From contig DEFH01000060.1 in NCBI GenBank assembly GCA_002350705.1, positions 24,723 through 68,280 of the forward strand: DNA of 43,558 bases, written 5' to 3'. A program made the translations under genes and the position numbers. The notes beneath the pieces were generated by a model, which was given only the letters and a program-made list of their open reading frames with translations, made no database searches and was not told where the DNA came from. The DNA comes from Ruminococcaceae bacterium UBA2857. Its GTDB lineage: Bacteria > Bacillota > Clostridia > Oscillospirales > Acutalibacteraceae. Numbering within the stretch: the stretch's first letter is position 1; each line of letters opens with the position of its first letter. Of this stretch, positions 16,627-24,441 are shown piece after piece.

Positions 16627-17537
16627 GTATATTTCACCTCAGCATAAATAGTAGTTTTTTCTCCGCTGTTGTCGAGAGAATAGTGAATTTCTTTGATGAT
16701 ATAGTGTTTGCTGTCGGAGTCAAGAGAGAGCCGTGAGCCGACAGTGCAGAGAATACACTCAGGAAATTCTATTATGATTTGTTCATACCGATTATCGGCA
16801 TCATGCATTATTTTTTCGGCAGACAGAGGGGACAGAGAGGGATGGTCGGGCACATTGAGGTATCTTGTTTTTTTGACAAGACATTTTTGAGCGAGTTCAT
16901 CATGAAACGGCATAACATAGCCTTCACAGGAGGCAGGCCGTACCATGATATCGGAAATCAGAGAATGTCTTTTGAGAGTATGTTTCAAAGAAAGACAGTG
17001 TGCAGAGGAGAGACAGAGTGTCTCGTCAATTTCTTTTCCCGAAATGTCAATATTGCCGTAGCAGTCGATTCGGGGAGAGACACCAAGAAACCTTTGACAG
17101 AAAGCGGAGAGGACAGCCCATTGACTCATACCTTTGGAGATAACCATTTCATCGTAGAAAGTGGGGGAGGTACCCGAAAAATGAAATCCTAAAGGTTTAA
17201 AATGCCTGTCCATCAGGATAGACATGGAAACGATGCTGTAAGTCTGAGGGAGAGCTTCATTGTCCAGGAGCAGTCCTGCCAGGCTTCTGGCGGAAACAGT
17301 GAGCAAAATACCTTTGTTTGTTTTCCGGTCGGACTGAGAGTCAACATAGCCGAAGAAAATACGCTCATTGGTTTCGGAGAGTACCTCAACGGAAAGGAGA
17401 ACGGGAAAGGAACCGCTGACAGCAAAGACAACCGTCAGACTGTCGGCAGGAGCGTCGTGTGAGGAAACAAAACTGATTTTTACAGGTTTTTGAAAAGAGG
17501 ATTGTTTTCCGTCAACAGAGGTAAGCAGATATTTCAA
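16623..17537 (-). CDS. Tail hub protein, gpD/XkdQ-like
   Basis: The product has 304 residues from a TTG overlapping the stop of the LysM-type gene (TTGA), with GAAGG ten bases upstream. The N-terminal half is beta-rich with FFGYVDSQSDRKTNKGILLTVSARSLAGLLLDNEA, a pattern of gpD/Gp44-type hubs; the middle has MSQWAVLSAFCQRFLGVSPRIDCYGNIDISG and the end YIIKEIHYSLDNSGEKTTIYAEVKY. Hubs of this class form the trimer that links tube and spike. Position between LysM-type protein and spike agrees with the Mu and PBSX gene order. Family assignment is by pattern, without a search. Confidence 0.7.
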   Translation of the reverse strand: MKYLLTSVDGKQSSFQKPVKISFVSSHDAPADSLTVVFAVSGSFPVLLSVEVLSETNERIFFGYVDSQSDRKTNKGILLTVSARSLAGLLLDNEALPQTYSIVSMSILMDRHFKPLGFHFSGTSPTFYDEMVISKGMSQWAVLSAFCQRFLGVSPRIDCYGNIDISGKEIDETLCLSSAHCLSLKHTLKRHSLISDIMVRPASCEGYVMPFHDELAQKCLVKKTRYLNVPDHPSLSPLSAEKIMHDADNRYEQIIIEFPECILCTVGSRLSLDSDSKHYIIKEIHYSLDNSGEKTTIYAEVKYT

Positions 17538-18055
17538 GCAAGAAACACCTTCTTTCCATGAGAAATGAGCATATCAGGACGATAGATATCTTTATTTATT
17601 CTGACCAGTGTTTCAATATCTATACCGTATAAATAGGAATAATCCCATAAAGAATGGTTTCCGTCAGCAATACAGCGTGTGACAAGTTCATCTGTCTGTT
17701 TGTCAAAGCTTTCGACAAAGCGGAACGAGTATTTGATGATATTTCCGACATCTTCACCGATGAGTTCAAGGGATTCAAAGAGGGCAAAAACAGGTTTTTG
17801 AGAAGGCAGATACAGCATACCGCCTCCCTGAGAGTGAAAGACGATTTGCAGCCGTGTAAAGGTATCCAGACAGCCGGGACCGAAAAATTCACCCTCACCG
17901 GAGATGATACGGGCTTTTTCACCAAGATCGGAGACTTTGCTCTGAGCAAAAGGAATTTTCTGCTGTGAAACGGTTCGGGAGTGAACAATGCGTATCACAG
18001 AGGGATTTACGGGAAAAATAAAATTTTTGTAGCTCATATGACCATTAGTATTCAT
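17534..18055 (-). CDS. LysM-type tail protein (XkdP/gpX-like)
   Basis: I choose ATG 18055 with AGGAGG six bases upstream, giving 173 residues; longer in-frame readings run through the preceding 51-codon gene. The N-terminal domain (FIFPVNPSVIRI, GEGEFFGPGCLDTFTRLQIVF, GMLYLPSQKPVFALFESLELIGEDV, KYSFRFVES) is of a class found in Firmicute contractile tails. The C-terminus (GNHSLWDYSYLYGIDIETLVRINKDI, PDMLISHGKKVFL) is a LysM-like fold that in such tails stacks on hub and wedge rather than on peptidoglycan. It lies directly before the hub gene, as XkdP does before XkdQ. Confidence 0.7.
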   Translation of the reverse strand: MNTNGHMSYKNFIFPVNPSVIRIVHSRTVSQQKIPFAQSKVSDLGEKARIISGEGEFFGPGCLDTFTRLQIVFHSQGGGMLYLPSQKPVFALFESLELIGEDVGNIIKYSFRFVESFDKQTDELVTRCIADGNHSLWDYSYLYGIDIETLVRINKDIYRPDMLISHGKKVFLA

Positions 18056-18200
18056 TGAATTCCTCCTCGGCAGAGATGAACTTATCATAGCGGAGAATAT
18101 CTTCCTCCAGCCTGTCGGAGATCCGAGCAAGAAGAGCCGTTTCGTCGCCATAGGGACTGGCAGTTTTAATAAGTTCGGAAGTATTTTTAATTTCCTTCAA
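18045..18200 (-). CDS. 51-residue acidic protein in the virion operon
   Basis: A 52-codon frame from TTG 18200 to TAA 18045 fills the gap between two virion genes and overlaps both, by 14 bases upstream and 11 downstream. GGAGG lies 12 bases upstream, a little far. The product is charged and probably helical (LLARISDRLEEDILRYDKFI then AEEEFNEY). It stands where contractile phages place the tail-assembly chaperone and tape measure, so it may be a remnant or a functional substitute for one of them. I recognise no family. Confidence 0.6.
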   Translation of the reverse strand: MKEIKNTSELIKTASPYGDETALLARISDRLEEDILRYDKFISAEEEFNEY

Positions 18201-18579
18201 GGATAGATGTCACCTCCATGTCAAGAGCCGTGAGAGTAATATGTTCACGGAATTTTTCACTGTCGGCGGTGAGAGCAAAGTCATTCCACAAACAATGAAA
18301 AAGGGTAATTTTTTGATTGTCAAAGGTCAGGACAACGGTAAAATTGTCAAGGTCGTGAAAATTGCAGTTTGGAAAAGGCTGCAAGAACCGCATATTGACA
18401 AAGACCGCTTTGTATTCTTCCCTGACTTTGAGGTGGGCGAGATCGCTGCTGCAAAAGCAGGAGCGAATTTTGCGGATATGGGAGATTTGCCGAACTTCGG
18501 CAGTTTCAGCCTGTAAGAGCGGTTTGCCGTTGATAGAGATACAGACATCCCTTCCGCAGATACTTTTGATTTCTTCCAA
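18187..18579 (-). CDS. Putative tail tube protein
   Basis: I choose TTG 18579, nine bases after AGGAGG at the end of the upstream gene, giving 130 residues; longer readings run inside that gene. The sequence starts with IKSICGRDVCISINGKPLLQAETAEV and ends FREHITLTALDME, with alternating strands between. The opening (G-x-x-x-x-IxINGK-x-L) and the size recall XkdM-type tube subunits, and gene order fits, but similarity is weak. It could instead be another neck ring. If it is the tube, tail length would have to be set without a tape measure. Confidence 0.45.
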   Translation of the reverse strand: MEEIKSICGRDVCISINGKPLLQAETAEVRQISHIRKIRSCFCSSDLAHLKVREEYKAVFVNMRFLQPFPNCNFHDLDNFTVVLTFDNQKITLFHCLWNDFALTADSEKFREHITLTALDMEVTSILEGN

Positions 18580-18583
18580 AGAG

Positions 18584-19000
18584 TCAGACCTCCTCTCCGG
18601 CAGCGGCGGATTCCCGTAAGCCGAAAGCAATTTTAATTTTGTAAGCAAAGGCATGGGGATCAAAAACGCACCTGTCTACTGCCACAGAAATGACAGATTT
18701 GTCAAAATCAAGCTCAAGCAGCTTCATGCAGACATCACAGGCACACTGTTCACAGAAGGCACCGCCCTGTTTTTGATTAGTGAGGACAGTGACAATCACT
18801 TTTTCGTCACCGGACTGAAACGTATCGTAACCCAATAAAAAATGAATTCTTTCATTTTTTTCGGAACCGAAGGAGATAACGTTTTTTTGTACAGGGGTAT
18901 CAAGAGGCTGAAAATCATAGGAGCGTATGAGTTTGAAATCCTGAAAAAAACTGTCGTTACAAGCCCGATGGTAGAGTTGTTCGGTAAAATTGGTGATCAA
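18584..19000 (-). CDS. Putative tail terminator/neck protein
   Basis: The product has 138 residues from a TTG that overlaps the stop of the upstream gene (TTGA); GGAGG lies nine bases upstream. It has an N-terminal helix (NFTEQLYHRACNDSF), a central FGSEKNERIHFLLGYDTFQSGDEKVIVTVLTN, and CEQCACDVCMKLLELDF. Size and place between connector proteins and the tube-like gene suggest the tail terminator/completion role. Three closely spaced Cys (CEQCACDVC) are unusual. The function is inferred from order only. Confidence 0.45.
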   Translation of the reverse strand: MITNFTEQLYHRACNDSFFQDFKLIRSYDFQPLDTPVQKNVISFGSEKNERIHFLLGYDTFQSGDEKVIVTVLTNQKQGGAFCEQCACDVCMKLLELDFDKSVISVAVDRCVFDPHAFAYKIKIAFGLRESAAAGEEV

Positions 19001-19341
19001 TGAGTATCGCCTCCATCCGAGATGATTTGCAGACCGGCTTGGACATAGCTGATAGATTGGCAGGAATAACGATTTTTCCAGAGGAGCATATATTGATGGC
19101 CGTTATCGGAAATAATGTCACCGTATGTTGCCCCGTCCAGAAGAGACGGTTCGGCAAAAAACATAAATTTGCCATTGTCGTCATACCCCTGTTCGGAGAA
19201 AGTCATATTGCCGGAGCTTTTCTGTTGATAGCGAACGGGATATATGACAGCGGTGCCATGTTTGAGTTCGTCGGAATGGCGGACAGAGACAGGGATACCG
19301 TTGTGTTGAATGAATTTTTGAATCGGGTTCATACCAATCAT
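18997..19341 (-). CDS. Putative head-closure (neck) protein
   Basis: The product has 114 residues; the ATG overlaps the stop of the preceding gene (ATGA). A second ATG three codons in is better placed from GAAGGG and may be the used start. The beta-rich sequence (GIPVSVRH, GTAVIYPVRYQQ, GKFMFFAEPSLL, GDIISDNGHQYMLLWKNRY, YVQAGLQII) is like small head-closure/stopper proteins that cap the connector, including the -GD-i---g--Y-- segment. The assignment is by pattern and order. Confidence 0.5.
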   Translation of the reverse strand: MIGMNPIQKFIQHNGIPVSVRHSDELKHGTAVIYPVRYQQKSSGNMTFSEQGYDDNGKFMFFAEPSLLDGATYGDIISDNGHQYMLLWKNRYSCQSISYVQAGLQIISDGGDTH

Positions 19342-19694
19342 ATCCCTTCAAATATAAAATAGCCGTTGTCAAAAATATCGGCAATATCCCCAAAAGCCTG
19401 TTCACAGATTTTAAGGGCATAGTCGATCTTTTGGGAGGAAGACCTGACAGAGATTTCACCAATGGTAATATCCTGCCTGTTTTCGGAGGAGAACCAGAGA
19501 ACAAACCTGTAATATGCAAGTGCAGCAGCAGCAAATTCCAATTTGCTGTTGCTGCCGCATACATCCGCATCCGGTCTGATGTGAGAGGAGACATACTTCA
19601 TGGCGGACTCACACAGAAAGCGGAATTTGACAGAGGTTTCCTCATCGGCATCCGAAAGACGGCAGAAAACGGAAATAATATTTTCAATATTCAA
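19338..19694 (-). CDS. Head-tail adaptor (gp6-like connector)
   Basis: The product has 118 residues from TTG 19694 with GGAGGG seven bases upstream. It is mostly helical (IENIISVFCRLSDADEETSVKF, LCESAMKYVSSHIRP, KLEFAAAALAYYRFVLWF, KIDYALKICEQAFGDI). This all-helical profile of about 110 residues directly after the major capsid gene is typical for the connector that docks below the portal. No ATG is available at the N-terminus. Confidence 0.6.
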   Translation of the reverse strand: MNIENIISVFCRLSDADEETSVKFRFLCESAMKYVSSHIRPDADVCGSNSKLEFAAAALAYYRFVLWFSSENRQDITIGEISVRSSSQKIDYALKICEQAFGDIADIFDNGYFIFEGI

Positions 19695-19709
19695 CCGTCA
19701 GCCCTCCCG

Positions 19710-20705
19710 TTACAGTGAAAGGATCTTGGAAGAATCCGTGAAGATTTTGGAGAAACCGGCAGTACAACTGATCGAAGCTTTGTCAAGCTGCCTGTCGATG
19801 AGTTTGTCGAAGTCAACCAGCACGTTGCCGGATTGGATCATTTCCAAAGCACAGTTTTTATCAAGACCGATAATTTTGTTGCTTGGGAGAGAGGGAGCAT
19901 GAATGAGTTTTGCACCGAGAGGAGTTACCATTTTTCCGGAGCCGTGGAAATCAAGTCCTGCCCCGGAATCACGGAATTCGGAGAGAGCGAGAAGCTGCTG
20001 AATGAGAGCGGTAGGAGCGATGAGAGTGTTAAGCTGATAGGGCTGAAGAGAGGCCCAGAGCTTGAGCAGGGAGCTGTAAGAAAGGGAATTGCTTTCGGTG
20101 ACAGTTTCAGCGGGATTGTTTCCGCCGTCACCGTTGAGAATCACATCAATGGCATCATTAAGCTGTTCTCTTGCTATATATGCACCAATTTGTCGGAGTG
20201 TTACGGTAAAGATGTCAAGACGCTGGTATTTAACGGACTCGTAGGAAGCCGTCAAAATTCTGCCTCTTTTTTTGAGGCTGACAAGATTGGGATTGGTTCG
20301 GATGTCAGTCTGAGGCAGGAAAGTGCCTTCGGCAGTAACGGAGTTTTGAACATCCAGCGGAGAAGCAGTGATAGAACGGTAATCGAGACCGTTAATGACT
20401 GTTCTGGCAGCGACAATATCGGAAAGAGAATCGGCACTGTTCATACCCTGTCTGACGGCACGAGCGACATATTCGGGAAAGAGTGCAGCGGAATTGGAAG
20501 TTTCAAAGAATTTCTGTACCTGATCGGAATGAGAGCCGCCGACTTTGATGTCATAGCGTTTGAGCTGACGCTGAAAAGCATCCAGACCTTCCATATCGGT
20601 ATTTTTATAGTTCTGAGAGGGATCGATTTCCTCCAGAATATCGGTAAGGGATTTGCCGTTGGCATACATTCCCTTTTCGAGAGTAATAGAATCAAAAAAA
20701 GCCAT
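19710..20705 (-). CDS. Major capsid protein, HK97-fold type
   Basis: The product has 331 residues from an ATG with GGAGG about nine bases upstream. An N-terminal charged segment (EIDPSQNYKNTDMEGLDAFQRQLKRYDI) precedes the body, which has ALFPEYVARAVRQGM, LKKRGRILTASYESVKYQRLDIFTVTLRQIGAYIAREQLNDAIDVI, LLKLWASLQPYQLNTLIAPTALIQQLL and the C-terminal LGAKLIHAPSLPSNKIIGLDKNCALEMI. This is the order of a P-domain/A-domain capsid protein. It follows the protease-scaffold and decoration genes. The scaffold region is a separate nested frame, not fused here. Confidence 0.85.
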   Translation of the reverse strand: MAFFDSITLEKGMYANGKSLTDILEEIDPSQNYKNTDMEGLDAFQRQLKRYDIKVGGSHSDQVQKFFETSNSAALFPEYVARAVRQGMNSADSLSDIVAARTVINGLDYRSITASPLDVQNSVTAEGTFLPQTDIRTNPNLVSLKKRGRILTASYESVKYQRLDIFTVTLRQIGAYIAREQLNDAIDVILNGDGGNNPAETVTESNSLSYSSLLKLWASLQPYQLNTLIAPTALIQQLLALSEFRDSGAGLDFHGSGKMVTPLGAKLIHAPSLPSNKIIGLDKNCALEMIQSGNVLVDFDKLIDRQLDKASISCTAGFSKIFTDSSKILSL

Positions 20706-20726
20706 AATAAAAATCCTCCGTTTCTT

Positions 20727-21059
20727 TTACAGAATGATGCCGACAGTGTGATTATCGGCATCGACATCAATAACAAGATATTCTCTGCCGTTGTCGGCAT
20801 CGACTTTGATATTGCCGTTGTCAGCGACAAGGAGTTTGTAACCGACAGTCATAGAGCCGGTGTAAGGGAGTCTGACATATCCGTGAAGCTGTACAGCAGC
20901 GAAGCCGTTTTTGAGAGCCGTACAGACACCGCAGAAAACGTCGGCAGCCTTGGCAACTTTGCCGTTGTCGGACACTGCAACAGGGAGTCCGACAGCAACG
21001 TCGTCGGCAGCTTCAAAGGTAAGGGAATCGGCAAGATAGCCGTCAAAAGAAACATTCAT
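20727..21059 (-). CDS. Putative capsid decoration protein
   Basis: The product has 110 residues from an ATG with AGGAGG ten bases upstream. It is beta-rich, with AVGLPVAVSDNGKVAKAADVFCGVCTA, AAVQLHGYVRLPYTGSMTVGYKLLVADNGNIKV and a closing VIDVDADNHTVGIIL. This layout, a short ring-like protein with G-PV-V---G-V---ad and Gyv-lpy--s---Gy-L, is that of small head-decoration or capsid-cement proteins (DUF2190-like). It sits between the protease-scaffold and the major capsid genes, the normal position. Confidence 0.6.
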   Translation of the reverse strand: MNVSFDGYLADSLTFEAADDVAVGLPVAVSDNGKVAKAADVFCGVCTALKNGFAAVQLHGYVRLPYTGSMTVGYKLLVADNGNIKVDADNGREYLVIDVDADNHTVGIIL

Positions 21060-21073
21060 AGAAAAAGTCCTCC

Positions 21074-21418
21074 TTAGATATTTTGATAGATGGTATTGCC
21101 GGAATGTGCAGCAGAATTGGTTTTAGAGAGCTGCGGTTTAATGGGAAAGACGTCAGCCGATTTTGCTTCAAGGGCAGAGATGAGTTTATTTAATTGAGGG
21201 ATAGAGAGTGATTTTGTCATCTGTTCCCAAATGGCAGAGTCAAGTTCCGGCAAAGACAGAGCGGAAAAAGCATGAAGCTCTTTCAGGAGATGGCTGCGGT
21301 AAAGTTCACCGTCAGCAGCTTTTTGTTTGAGGGAGCGGAAGAGATCGGAAAGCTCCCTGACCTCATCGGCAGAAAAAGTTTGTTCCTCACCGGTGAGGAG
21401 TTTTTTTTCAACGTTCAT
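21074..21418 (-). CDS. Nested scaffold protein (internal in-frame start)
   Basis: An ATG at 21418, inside the protease frame, is preceded by AAAGGA at nine bases. It would yield the helical C-terminal 114 residues alone (LSDLFRSLKQKAADGELYRS, LPELDSAIWEQMTKSL, LNKLISALEAKSADVF). A protease-scaffold fusion with an internally started scaffold is the known arrangement in lambda (C/Nu3) and relatives. The ribosome site is what I see; the separate product is inferred. Confidence 0.45.
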   Translation of the reverse strand: MNVEKKLLTGEEQTFSADEVRELSDLFRSLKQKAADGELYRSHLLKELHAFSALSLPELDSAIWEQMTKSLSIPQLNKLISALEAKSADVFPIKPQLSKTNSAAHSGNTIYQNI

Positions 21419-22024
21419 AGAGTAATTTCCTTTCGGGTTAAAGTTTTTGATAACGCCTGCGGCACGCTGAGCAGGAACGGCAACGAAAGACCATTCATAG
21501 GCATCGGTAGGTTCGTCGAGAACAGCAAAGCAAAGCTGATGACTGTAATATTTGCCTTTGGTGTGAGAGCAATGAGAAATATCCTTTCCGCAGATAGAGC
21601 AGATATGTTTTTTGACAGAGCAGCCGACACTGACTTCTTTTGTAATGCCGCTGTCAAGTGAGAGGATAAAGTCATTGGAAGCATCGGATTTGGGAATATA
21701 AGCCCTTGCCGTCAGACGTTTGTAAGGCTTGTCGTCAGAAGTAAGCCTGTCCGGAACAAATTCCGTAGAGCAGGAGAAAATACGTGCAGTCTGGTTGCGG
21801 GATTGGGGATTGTGGTCGGTAATGCCCGTCACACCGTCAAAAAGCTTGGCAAGGGTATCAAGGGCATTATCGGAAAAGCGTTCAAAATCCCTGTCAATGT
21901 CATTGTCGCAGAGGACGACGGAAAAGACATAAACATCATTTTCAGAGAGAGGGTGTCTGGTGAGTTTGTTAATGAGATCAAGTTCACCGGGACGGAGATC
22001 GTTGTTAAGAGACGTGAGAATCAA
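21074..22024 (-). CDS. Prohead protease with C-terminal scaffold region
   Basis: The product has 316 residues. The start is taken as a TTG overlapping the portal stop (TTGA); there is no ATG in the first 200 codons. The N-terminal 200 residues look like a prohead protease (FSVVLCDNDIDRDFERFSDNAL, GVTGITDHNPQSR with a candidate His, GITKEVSVGCSV with candidate Ser/Cys, YEWSFVAVPAQRAAGVIKNF). A small Cys/His cluster (CSICGKDISHCSH) in the middle may bind zinc. Residues from about 203 on (MNVEKKLLTGEEQTF...) are helical and scaffold-like. Its place between portal and decoration protein agrees with maturation protease and scaffold functions. Confidence 0.75.
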   Translation of the reverse strand: MILTSLNNDLRPGELDLINKLTRHPLSENDVYVFSVVLCDNDIDRDFERFSDNALDTLAKLFDGVTGITDHNPQSRNQTARIFSCSTEFVPDRLTSDDKPYKRLTARAYIPKSDASNDFILSLDSGITKEVSVGCSVKKHICSICGKDISHCSHTKGKYYSHQLCFAVLDEPTDAYEWSFVAVPAQRAAGVIKNFNPKGNYSMNVEKKLLTGEEQTFSADEVRELSDLFRSLKQKAADGELYRSHLLKELHAFSALSLPELDSAIWEQMTKSLSIPQLNKLISALEAKSADVFPIKPQLSKTNSAAHSGNTIYQNI

Positions 22025-23157
22025 TCCTTTCCATAGAGATCATTTTCAAGCTTTTGGGCCTGAGCGTTGAGAAGTCTTGCTTTAGCGAGTTCGACTTCAT
22101 CCTGTAAGTTAATGTTGTTCCAGAGGATATCCATATCCGCATGAACGGCATGAAGTCTGAAATAGACGGAGCAGATTTTACGGATGACGGTATTGAGGAT
22201 ACAGCGGTAATATTCAAGTTCACTGGTAAGAATATCTGCCTGCTGAGAAGACATTCTTTCGGTAGAGGACCAGGAAAGACCGAGGAGGAAAGGAGGGATA
22301 GAGAGTTTTGCCACGATCTGTTCGAGGAGCTGACGGACAGGGATATTGCTGTCAGGAATTTGATTGTCAGCACCAATGACTTTAATGCTGACATCACCAA
22401 CAGAAACGAAGTCTTTGGGTTCGGGGCTTTTCATAGCCTTGCTCCATTCGGAAGCGATAAGCTGAGCCCGTTCCTTTGAGAAGTTCCGTTCATTGTCGGA
22501 AGGTTTGTAGGAGACGGCAAAACGGACATTGCCTACTCTGTCCCAGTTGGTACCGATGGCACGGAAAATTTTGAGGAGCGTGTCACCGATAAAGGGAAGT
22601 CCTTTAAGGAGAGAAGTACCGTAAATTTGTCCGGGTTCGGTCATAATGGCACTGCAAAGGATGAGATCGGGATACGGGACAGGGATTTTTTCACCGTTTT
22701 GACCGAGGGAGCATATTGTAAGGCAGAAAGGATTTCCGTCATAGGAGAGGGAAATATCATCCAGAGAGGCATTATAAAGGGCGGCAATGTTTTTGCAGGA
22801 ACTGTCAGGGACAATTTCACCGACAGCGGTACCGTATATTAAAAGTTGTTCCAGATAGCAGGAGAGAAAGCTCATAATTCCGGTCTGACAGGTGTTGACA
22901 CGGAGATTTTGTAAAAAAGCATTGAGCTCGTCATCAAGGGAGACGCAGCCTGTTTTAACGGTGAAGGTACCGATCAGACGGATGATTTTAGAAACAGCGG
23001 CATCAATCACAGGGATATTGTCCTTGAGAGACTTGAAAAGCTGACGTTCCAAAAGAGAGCCGGAACTGTTGGCGAGCAGAGAAGAATGGCTGTCATAGGC
23101 ATTGGAAACAGCAGTTTGTACGGAAAGACGGGAGTTATTTTTTTTAAAAAGACGCAG
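22021..23157 (-). CDS. Portal protein
   Basis: I take the start as a CTG at 23157, seven bases after GGAGG, giving 378 residues. The 35 codons between it and the first TTG (23052) are in frame, open and read like a portal N-terminus (LRLFKKNNSRLSVQTAVSNA). The body has IPVIDAAVSKIIRLIGTF, MSFLSCYLEQLLIYGTAVGEIV, FIGDTLLKIFRAIGTNWDRVGNVRFAVSY, IPPFLLGLSWSSTERMSSQQADILTSEL and a C-terminal helix AKARLLNAQAQKLENDLYG. The portal forms the dodecameric DNA gate at one capsid vertex. The terL stop at 23176 ends just before the ribosome site. Confidence 0.85.
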   Translation of the reverse strand: MRLFKKNNSRLSVQTAVSNAYDSHSSLLANSSGSLLERQLFKSLKDNIPVIDAAVSKIIRLIGTFTVKTGCVSLDDELNAFLQNLRVNTCQTGIMSFLSCYLEQLLIYGTAVGEIVPDSSCKNIAALYNASLDDISLSYDGNPFCLTICSLGQNGEKIPVPYPDLILCSAIMTEPGQIYGTSLLKGLPFIGDTLLKIFRAIGTNWDRVGNVRFAVSYKPSDNERNFSKERAQLIASEWSKAMKSPEPKDFVSVGDVSIKVIGADNQIPDSNIPVRQLLEQIVAKLSIPPFLLGLSWSSTERMSSQQADILTSELEYYRCILNTVIRKICSVYFRLHAVHADMDILWNNINLQDEVELAKARLLNAQAQKLENDLYGKD

Positions 23158-23175
23158 AAGATCACCTCCAAAAAG

Positions 23176-24441
23176 TTATCTGTCAGAAGCAAGGACGAAA
23201 AAATCGTCAGGATGATGATTGAGAACGGTAGTAACGAAGTACCGGATGTCGTCCATAGCATGGTCGTTTTCTTTCACAGGGGAGTCTTTGCCGCTGTTGT
23301 CCCAGCGATAAAGACCAAATTCATGAATAGAGTCGGTACAGGAGCGGCAGATTTTAATGCTGCCGTTTTTGAGAGCGGAGCTTGTCTGACGGATACCGTC
23401 AAGGACATTGTTTTTAGCGGGAATAACAGGAAAGCGGTCATGCCGTCGGATGACTTCGATAAAGCTGGCAGCAGAGGGGTCAACGACAATCTGAGAGACA
23501 GGTCTGTCACCGATGAGCCTGCAAAGAGCCTGATAATGTTCCTCATCCGTCCGAGAGAAGCCCTCTCTTTTGGAAGAGTAGTAATATTCAGCGATTCTGT
23601 ACCAGGAATTTTGATACAGTGCCCATAGTCCGAAAGAAGCAGGGTTAACAGTACCGTAATCGCAGGAGACAGCGAAATCCTGAAAAGGCACATCCGGAAG
23701 CTCATAAAGCATATTGTCATCCGACATAAAAGGATAGACAAGACCTTCGGAAGCGACCCATTTACCAAGGACAAAACGGTCATAGAAGCTGCCGGAATAG
23801 AGATTTTCATATCGTTTTCGGATTTTAGGAGAGAGAGAGGGATTATCGTCCATGGTAAAATGGAGATAGTAAATATTTTTTTGTTTTGTTTTTTTGACCC
23901 ATTCTCTACAGAACCAGTGCTGAGGGTATTCAGGGTTGCAGTTGAACCAGAGTTTAGAATTTTCAACAGAGCAGCGAGCGAGAGCCTGTTCCACGAAAGA
24001 ACGGGGCATCAAGGCAGCTTCATCAAAGAGGACACCGCATAGTGTCATGCCTTGAATAAGGGAAGCGGAGCTTTCGTCACGTCCTCCGAAGAGATAAAAA
24101 GTGTTGGATTTTCCGTGCAGGGAGACATGAAAGAGATTGGAAGAGAGTTTTTCGGAGACCTCAAAGCCAATGCCACGGAGAATAGGGAGCAGAGGAGCAG
24201 CGACATTTCGTTTCACAGATTTGATGGTTTTTCCGCAGATAGCGAAAGAGCCGTTTTGAAAGGAGAACATAGCCCATGAAATGAAAGAGATGCTCATACA
24301 GAGAGATTTGCCGCTTCTGACGGCACCGTCACAGATAATGCCGTCAAAACGGGAGGAAGAGCGAGAAGGAGTCCACCAGGTAAGCAAATCAAGCTGTTTA
24401 GGGGAGAAGGACTTAAAAGGAATCGTTATCACCTCCGTCAT
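23176..24441 (-). CDS. Terminase large subunit, PBSX/XtmB type
   Basis: The product has 421 residues if the ATG at 24441 is used. That ATG has no ribosome site; instead GGAGG lies just inside the frame, eight bases before an ATT at 24423 (PFKSFSPKQLDLLTWW would follow), so the true start may be that ATT. The ATPase domain has Walker A CDGAVRSGKSL, ICGKTIKSVKRNV, Walker B GVLFDEAALM, and the coupling region KLWFNCNPEYPQHWF. The nuclease domain has CDYGTVNPASFGLW, IVVDPSAASFIEVI and ENDHAMDDIRYFV with the acidic residues in place. It packages DNA into the prohead and cuts it; the active sites look intact. It overlaps terS. Confidence 0.92.
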   Translation of the reverse strand: MTEVITIPFKSFSPKQLDLLTWWTPSRSSSRFDGIICDGAVRSGKSLCMSISFISWAMFSFQNGSFAICGKTIKSVKRNVAAPLLPILRGIGFEVSEKLSSNLFHVSLHGKSNTFYLFGGRDESSASLIQGMTLCGVLFDEAALMPRSFVEQALARCSVENSKLWFNCNPEYPQHWFCREWVKKTKQKNIYYLHFTMDDNPSLSPKIRKRYENLYSGSFYDRFVLGKWVASEGLVYPFMSDDNMLYELPDVPFQDFAVSCDYGTVNPASFGLWALYQNSWYRIAEYYYSSKREGFSRTDEEHYQALCRLIGDRPVSQIVVDPSAASFIEVIRRHDRFPVIPAKNNVLDGIRQTSSALKNGSIKICRSCTDSIHEFGLYRWDNSGKDSPVKENDHAMDDIRYFVTTVLNHHPDDFFVLASDR

